The notes beneath the pieces were generated by a model that worked only from the letters and a program-made list of their open reading frames with translations, had not been told where the DNA came from and searched no databases. The position numbers and the translations under genes were made by a program. From Thiocystis violacea (lineage in GTDB: Bacteria > Pseudomonadota > Gammaproteobacteria > Chromatiales > Chromatiaceae), in NCBI RefSeq assembly GCF_016583575.1, contig NZ_NRRG01000030.1:1-64000 (forward strand): a DNA stretch of 64,000 nt. Reading direction: 5' to 3'. This document shows positions 59,856-64,000 of the stretch, piece by piece (within the stretch, counting starts at the first letter, position 1; each line of letters opens with the position of its first letter).

Positions 59856-60029
59856 CTTATCAGGGTGCTTATGCCCTGATAAGGCCCTACATGCCGGGGT
59901 TATCAGGCGCATTTGCCAGAAATGGCCGAAATTATCAGGTTATCAGGGCGTGCGTACCCTAATAGTGGACGAAGACCCCAAAATCGGGCAAGATCGCCCG
60001 AAACATCGTGTAATATCAGCTTATCAAGG
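59856..60029. repeat. Iteron-like TTATCAGG cluster
   Basis: TTATCAGG or close variants occur at 59857, 59900, 59932, 59940 and 60021 (TTATCAAGG), with a reverse copy at 59874-59883. The first and reverse copies form perfect arms CTTATCAGGG and CCCTGATAAG. Closely spaced directed copies suggest multiple binding sites for a transposase, a replication initiator or another protein. The cluster lies between the broken Uma2 gene and the AT-rich UDG gene. Confidence 0.6.
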
Positions 60030-60088
60030 CTGGGTGGCCCTGATCATCAATGGTTAGGCATCGGGCATAGGAAGTAGAGAGCCAAGCT

Positions 60089-60763
60089 ATGGATCCATTC
60101 AAACAGTTTGATGTCGAGCTTGGGTCGTGCAAAAAATGCGCGAGTATTCTGAGTAAGTTTCACGTCGACCCATGTGAGTCGGACGAAATTATTATACCCA
60201 AGCCGATTGTTTCTGGAATTAGTAAAAAGCCGCTAATGGTTATTGGGCAAACTCCTGGGCTCACGGAATACCGAACTGGGAGGCCCTTCCAAGGACAAGC
60301 GGGTAAGGGAATTAGGGGTGAGCTTTCGAAGCTAGGAGTTCACGAATTTGATCGTTATGTATTCTCTTCCGCAGTTGCGAAATGCTTTCCGGGTAGAAAA
60401 CACCGGAAGGCTAACGACCCTTCTTCGAAATGCGAAGATCGACAACCTCCAGCAACAATGGTCAATAATTGCCGACTCTTTCTAAAGCGGCAGGTAGATC
60501 TAGCTGATCCGTCGATCATTATCACCCTCGGCAGTACGGCTCTAAAAGCATATTTAGAAATGTCAGGCCAGCATGTACCTGCTCCTCGTCTCGAAAACTA
60601 CGTAGGCAAAACTGAGGGATGGGGAAAGCGCATAGTCGTGTTTTTTCCACATACATCTGGGAGTGCTCGTTGGTTGAATGCACATTCCAACAAGCTTCTT
60701 TTCGATAAAGCGAAGAACCTATTGCGAATTGCTTTACTGGAGAGAGGGGTGTTAAATGCCTAA
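60089..60763 (+). CDS. Iron-sulfur uracil-DNA glycosylase-like protein
   Basis: A 224-residue member of the UDG superfamily, closest to Fe-S family 4/5 types. Motif A reads IGQTPGLTEYRTGRPFQGQAG (about residues 52-72). The second motif, normally HPS, is HTSGSARW near 188. Candidate cluster ligands are C14-x2-C17, C99 (AVAKCFPG) and C128 (NNCRLFL). The usual acidic residue of family 4 motif A is Thr/Pro here, so activity may differ. Codon use is AT-rich compared with the chromosome. Inverted GTTAGGCAT and ATGCCTAAC sequences flank the gene (60053 and 60756), the second overlapping the stop. Confidence 0.75.
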   Translation: MDPFKQFDVELGSCKKCASILSKFHVDPCESDEIIIPKPIVSGISKKPLMVIGQTPGLTEYRTGRPFQGQAGKGIRGELSKLGVHEFDRYVFSSAVAKCFPGRKHRKANDPSSKCEDRQPPATMVNNCRLFLKRQVDLADPSIIITLGSTALKAYLEMSGQHVPAPRLENYVGKTEGWGKRIVVFFPHTSGSARWLNAHSNKLLFDKAKNLLRIALLERGVLNA

Positions 60764-60838
60764 CATTCGGTTCCGATGGGATCGCTATCTAGTGCGCCGG
60801 GGCGTGAGGCGAATAATGGCTGATAAATCATATTCATA

Positions 60839-61435
60839 ATGAATGACAGCAATTCAATAAATGTTGAAGCGGCTTTTGATATGCTGCTAGAAGAAATTGA
60901 GACCGAAATCGAATGCCTCAGCCAGATCGGATCAGGTGCATTTGAAGACCGAAATTATGAAAAGGCCAAAGAGATTTTGGATCGTGTTTCAAATGTAACT
61001 GAATTTCGCGCTAAAGTAAATTCACTCTATCGTGAATGGCAATCAAGCTTTGCCGAAAAAGAACAACCGAAACCCACTGATACTCACAATGAGCGGCGTA
61101 ATTTAGGTCGTTTGCGTCGTGGGCTCAGGACTCGAGAGAATGCTTATTATCAACCAATTCTAGAAGCACTCGAAAATTTTGGTGGCTCTGCCCAAATGAC
61201 AGATGTTCTCGATTATGTTTTCAATAAAATGAGAAATATTCTACGGGATGTAGACAATGAGCCCTTGTCCTCTGACCCACAAATGCCGCGTTGGCGAAGC
61301 ACAGCTCAATGGGCAAGAAATTCGTTGGTAAAAGACGGCCTGCTATTAAACAACAGCCCTCGCGGGGTATGGGAAATAAGTCAATCAGGCAGAGAACTTC
61401 TTAAAAAAAGCAAACATATTAGACCGGAAAAGTGA
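60839..61435 (+). CDS. Mrr_N-like winged-helix protein
   Basis: A 198-residue AT-rich gene. The first 70 residues are helical (MLLEEIETEIECLSQIGSG, FRAKVNSLYREWQSSFAEK). The C-terminal half (about residues 100-190) fits the N-terminal winged-helix domain of Mrr-type restriction proteins: YYQPILEALENFGGSAQMTDVLDYVFNKM, PRWRSTAQWARNSLVKDGLLLNN and PRGVWEISQSGRELL. It lacks the Mrr nuclease domain. It follows the UDG-like gene by 75 bases on the same strand and could be its DNA-binding partner or a regulator; this is inference. Confidence 0.6.
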   Translation: MNDSNSINVEAAFDMLLEEIETEIECLSQIGSGAFEDRNYEKAKEILDRVSNVTEFRAKVNSLYREWQSSFAEKEQPKPTDTHNERRNLGRLRRGLRTRENAYYQPILEALENFGGSAQMTDVLDYVFNKMRNILRDVDNEPLSSDPQMPRWRSTAQWARNSLVKDGLLLNNSPRGVWEISQSGRELLKKSKHIRPEK

Positions 61436-61472
61436 AAAGCGCCTCAGAGGATCAGTTAAACCGACGATAACC

Positions 61473-61488
61473 GCGAACCGTGGTTCGC
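61473..61488. repeat. Hairpin after the Mrr_N-like gene
   Basis: Perfect arms GCGAACC and GGTTCGC around GT, 38 bases after the stop codon. It may help to end the transcript; no T-run follows. GC content returns to chromosomal levels here, so it marks the edge of the AT-rich insert. Confidence 0.35.
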
Positions 61489-61585
61489 CCCACTTGCGCG
61501 GTTTCGTCCCGGATGTCGCCTTATGGTTCCGCCTGGCGACTGTTCGGATCGCTGGCACTACGCCTCGCTATCGTGTCTCGTCGCT

Positions 61586-62026
61586 TTAGGCCACGTATAG
61601 GAGCGCGCCTAACTCCTGTTCCGCCGCTTCACTGAAGAAAGTCCGCAGCTTGTCGAACTGACCCAAGAGATCTTCCTCATCATCTATATAAACTTCCAGG
61701 TGGTAGGCTTCCGCGTCCTTATCCAGGTTTCTCAAACCCTCCAATACCTTCTCCTGTGTCCAGTTGGAGAGTTCTTTCGCCTGTTCCTGGACCTGTTCCG
61801 CCGAGATCAGCTCACAACCATTGGATAGGACGTCATCGATAAACTCGCCCGCTCGGAATCCCGCGCCATCCAGTATCGTCCTCAATACATCCCAGGCGGT
61901 TTCGACATCGGTCGAGGTCGAGCATCGAGGATTACTCCAGACCCATTCGTCAATCAGGCCATTGTCCTGCTTCATGGCATCGATGTCGTCCTGGGGAAAC
62001 GATTGGAAAAAAAGATTCATGCTCAT
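61586..62026 (-). CDS. DUF1877 family protein (YfbM-like)
   Basis: A 146-residue cytoplasmic protein matching DUF1877. It starts MSMNLFFQSFPQDDIDAM and has ETAWDVLRTILDGAG, the family-typical FIDDVLSNGCELISAEQVQEQAKELSNW, and a C-terminal helix LGQFDKLRTFFSEAAEQELGALLYVA. The function of the family is not known. It is on the minus strand, opposite to the AT-rich insert. Confidence 0.8.
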   Translation of the reverse strand: MSMNLFFQSFPQDDIDAMKQDNGLIDEWVWSNPRCSTSTDVETAWDVLRTILDGAGFRAGEFIDDVLSNGCELISAEQVQEQAKELSNWTQEKVLEGLRNLDKDAEAYHLEVYIDDEEDLLGQFDKLRTFFSEAAEQELGALLYVA

Positions 62027-62166
62027 CGGCTTATTCCTTTGCTAGAGGTTGGGTGCCACGGCTCGCGATCGTATCCGACTCTATCCTGGTTGGCGCACCA
62101 TTGAACGGCGTCCATGGGTGCTCGGTCAAAAAGCCGCTTCAGCCTATAAATGAAATACGCTGGCGT

Positions 62167-62550
62167 TTACTTGGCCATCCAGGCGCGCAGGGCATTCGCC
62201 ATGGATGGTCCTCCGGCGGCAACGTCAGGAAGCTTGACCCACTCTCCATCCCTGGTGAGTAAAGCCGCTGACTCCCCCTTTGACCAGGACGCCTTGACGA
62301 ATGCCATGCGAGCATACTCCCGACGGATCAGATTGCGAACGATGACGATGGATTCGGGTTCGAGGACGACACGGGCCGTCAGGGTATCCACGAAGCCCGC
62401 GACGGCCATGAGGACCAGAGAGATGGTACCGAAGGTCATGAGCGTCCATCCCTCGGTCCGATACAGAAAGACGGCCGTGGCCATGGACAGCAGCAAGAAT
62501 AAACCCATTGCGACCATGGCCGCCGCGGATCCATGAAAGGTTCTGTCCAT
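62167..62550 (-). CDS. Small two-helix membrane protein
   Basis: A 127-residue protein with two membrane helices (AAAMVAMGLFLLLSMATAVFLY and LMTFGTISLVLMAVAGFV) followed by a soluble part (TARVVLEPESIVIVRNLIRREYARMAFVKASW) that resembles the strands of a bacterial PH-like domain. ATG 62550 follows AGAGG by about 7 bases and is preferred to a 60-residue longer start. No family could be named. Confidence 0.6.
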   Translation of the reverse strand: MDRTFHGSAAAMVAMGLFLLLSMATAVFLYRTEGWTLMTFGTISLVLMAVAGFVDTLTARVVLEPESIVIVRNLIRREYARMAFVKASWSKGESAALLTRDGEWVKLPDVAAGGPSMANALRAWMAK

Positions 62551-62657
62551 GTTGTGCCTCTGGTTCGGGTAAAACCTGGTACTTGAACTCTGAAAGAGCA
62601 GAAGTATTACCTCAAGCACTGGCCATGTCTTGTCTAGAAGGGGTTTGGCGAATCGGT

Positions 62658-63062
62658 CTAGCGGCGACAGATAAAGCTGACGATCCGCTTGACGGTTGCG
62701 TTGCCGTTTGGTCCGTCGAGACGTTTCCACCGCTCCTCCGTCCTGACGAACTGGATACTGTGCTGACTTGGAAAGTCTCCCATGCGGATCGTGCGAAAGC
62801 GCCGTTGAGCGCAGTCGACCTCCATTCTGCTATAGCTGTTGTCCGGCGCGGCAACATCGAATTCCAATATCTCGCCCCGTCTGGTGAGACCGCTCATCTC
62901 GATATGCACGGCGCCGTTGAAATCCTCGTCGTCTGTCTCTTGGTTCGTCCCTGGGACTTCCTTCCAGACGGGATCCGTCAATCGGATCGTCTCGCCGTAC
63001 AATGGTTGGCAAAGGATCGACGTCAAACAGAAGAGCCCTGCTTTCAGTCTGGAATCCGTCAT
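62658..63062 (-). CDS. Exported hypothetical protein
   Basis: A 134-residue protein with a signal peptide (SRLKAGLFCLTSILCQPLYGET). The mature part has few predicted helices and the pattern EFDVAAPDNSYSRMEVDCAQRRFRTIRMGDFP, W-x-x-L, and VKRIVSFIC, which recalls the surface-adhesin E-like group of small exported proteins, with two cysteines that could pair. The similarity is weak. It is probably periplasmic or surface-exposed. The flanking small membrane gene is on the same strand, about 107 bases downstream. Confidence 0.5.
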   Translation of the reverse strand: MTDSRLKAGLFCLTSILCQPLYGETIRLTDPVWKEVPGTNQETDDEDFNGAVHIEMSGLTRRGEILEFDVAAPDNSYSRMEVDCAQRRFRTIRMGDFPSQHSIQFVRTEERWKRLDGPNGNATVKRIVSFICRR

Positions 63063-63351
63063 GGTTACCCCCGGTTTGATTTGAAGACATGGCTATTCCC
63101 GCGCGGAGCCTTGGCTTCGACACGATCCGACGAAAGCTCGATGGCCCGCGGATGCCTTTCAGCGACCGCGACACCGATTGATCGTAACTCATGCCTCTGC
63201 TTTAACAACCCCCTTTACGAGCCTAGACGTGTACCAGGCTGGCGCGAATGCCGCGACTGAGGCGGACGCTCATGCTTTCGCCGGGTGCGCTCGGCTCCGC
63301 TGGATCTGGCGGTGTTCCTGACGGATCGAGACCGGTGGTTGGGGCGTTCCA
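63063..63351. other. Intergenic, nothing recognised
   Basis: No gene, repeat or clear terminator is seen between the exported hypothetical gene and the end of the membrane-protein gene at 63352. Confidence 0.4.
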
Positions 63352-64000
63352 TTACTCCCAGTCCGCCAAATCCGCGCGCACGATCCGCACCCGCTGGAGA
63401 ATGGCCTCGCGTTTGAGGTTGAAGAGGACCATGCCGCCGGTGATGAGGGCGCCGAGTCCGATCAGGATAAGTGCCCGTCCGATGCCTTGGTCCGGATAGA
63501 AACGCAAGAGCTGGCCGATGACGTTGAGCACCAGGAAGGCGACGCCGCCATAGAGGAAGGCGCGGATGCGCAGGGCGATGCCGAGGACGATGCCGCCGAG
63601 GGCGAGCCCGAGGGCGATCGCGAAGAGAAACAGCTCGGGACGCAGGAAGAGATCCAGCCCGGCTCCGGCATAGAGCAGACTCAGGGCGGCGAGTCGGGTG
63701 CCGGTCAGGACGCTGGGTCGCAGCTCGCGCCGGTGCAGGTGCGTCAGCGCCAGCACGGAGAGGGCCGCCGGGGCGATATGGAACTGCCAGAGACCGTAGC
63801 GTTCGGCCCAGAGCGGCGCCCAGAGATAGATGGCGCCGTTGAGCGCCAGCACGCCCAGATAGAGCGGCCAGGGATTACGCTGGCGCGCACCGAGCGAGAC
63901 ATAGAGCAGGGCGGCGGCCAGCAGCGTGCCGCCGGTCCAGGTCGAGGCCAGTTGCGGCGGCGTGGTCGCCACGGCCAGGAGGGGCAGCAGCAGAGCCAGT
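63352..64000 (-). CDS. Multi-pass membrane protein, partial (runs off the window)
   Basis: At least 215 residues with about seven membrane helices (for example TGGTLLAAALLYVSLGA, YLGVLALNGAIYLWAPLW, FLFAIALGLALGGIVLGIAL, GGVAFLVLNVIGQLLRF, ALILIGLGALITGGMVLF) and a basic end LKREAILQRVRIVRADLADWE. The frame is open to the window edge (LALLLPLLAVATTPP precedes the GTG at 63972), so the true start lies outside. I do not recognise the family with certainty. A truncated copy lies at 58129-58362. Confidence 0.7.
   Translation of the reverse strand, partial: LALLLPLLAVATTPPQLASTWTGGTLLAAALLYVSLGARQRNPWPLYLGVLALNGAIYLWAPLWAERYGLWQFHIAPAALSVLALTHLHRRELRPSVLTGTRLAALSLLYAGAGLDLFLRPELFLFAIALGLALGGIVLGIALRIRAFLYGGVAFLVLNVIGQLLRFYPDQGIGRALILIGLGALITGGMVLFNLKREAILQRVRIVRADLADWE

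Overview
The window is GC-rich bacterial chromosome. The gene order ftsK-lolA-rarA and mutL-miaA-hfq-hflX-hflK-hflC-yjeT-hisZ-purA is gammaproteobacterial. The protein flavour (endonuclease-type MutL, DUF2868/DUF3482 pair, sufBCD with a DUF59 gene) suggests a Chromatiales-like relative of purple sulfur bacteria. That taxonomic call is inference; there is no rRNA or photosynthesis gene to settle it.

Layout. 1-2.6 kb: AT-rich accessory start with a 5'-truncated AbiTii gene, a CPBP membrane protease and the remnant of a LytTR regulator. 2.6-10.3 kb: fabI, divergent from a four-gene peptide-type ABC transporter (lipoprotein binding protein, two permeases, fused double ATPase). 10.3-13.8 kb: DUF2061 plus Dps, a pseudo-receiver/degenerate EAL protein and a cold-shock protein. 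13.8-28.5 kb: a dense housekeeping block (ftsK, lolA, rarA, mutL, miaA, hfq, hflX, hflK, hflC, yjeT, hisZ, purA). 28.8-37.3 kb: a DUF2868/DUF3482 GTPase pair, bioA, two lipoproteins, a small coiled-coil membrane protein and an SMR guanidinium-type exporter. 37.5-41.7 kb: sufB-sufC-sufD-DUF59 behind a recognisable sigma70 promoter. 41.7-55.8 kb: a minus-strand run with an alkaline-phosphatase-like protein, an RND pump and adaptor, a PstS-like protein, an HD-GYP response regulator, a porin-like barrel, a multi-domain hybrid histidine kinase, an alpha/beta hydrolase and a lipoprotein with collagen-like Gly-X-Y triplets.

55.8-64 kb is accessory. It holds a TnpB-like RuvC nuclease gene without zinc-ribbon cysteines and a 442-bp MITE-like element with perfect 19-bp inverted ends and a 6-bp target duplication. 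It also has a truncated copy of a membrane-protein gene whose longer paralogue sits at the window end, a cytochrome c, a Uma2 gene broken by a stop codon, a cluster of TTATCAGG iterons, and an AT-rich pair (iron-sulfur uracil-DNA-glycosylase-like protein and a Mrr_N-like winged-helix protein). Small genes of the DUF1877, membrane and exported types follow.

The most unusual non-genic signal is a dispersed repeat seen four times (after purA, the RND gene, its adaptor and the truncated membrane-protein copy). Each copy begins exactly at a gene's stop codon with GGCGATTTCC, or GACGATTTCC in the adaptor copy, and the long copies fold into a hairpin followed by AATCCTGT tandem or inverted repeats. 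No tRNA, rRNA or CRISPR array was recognised.
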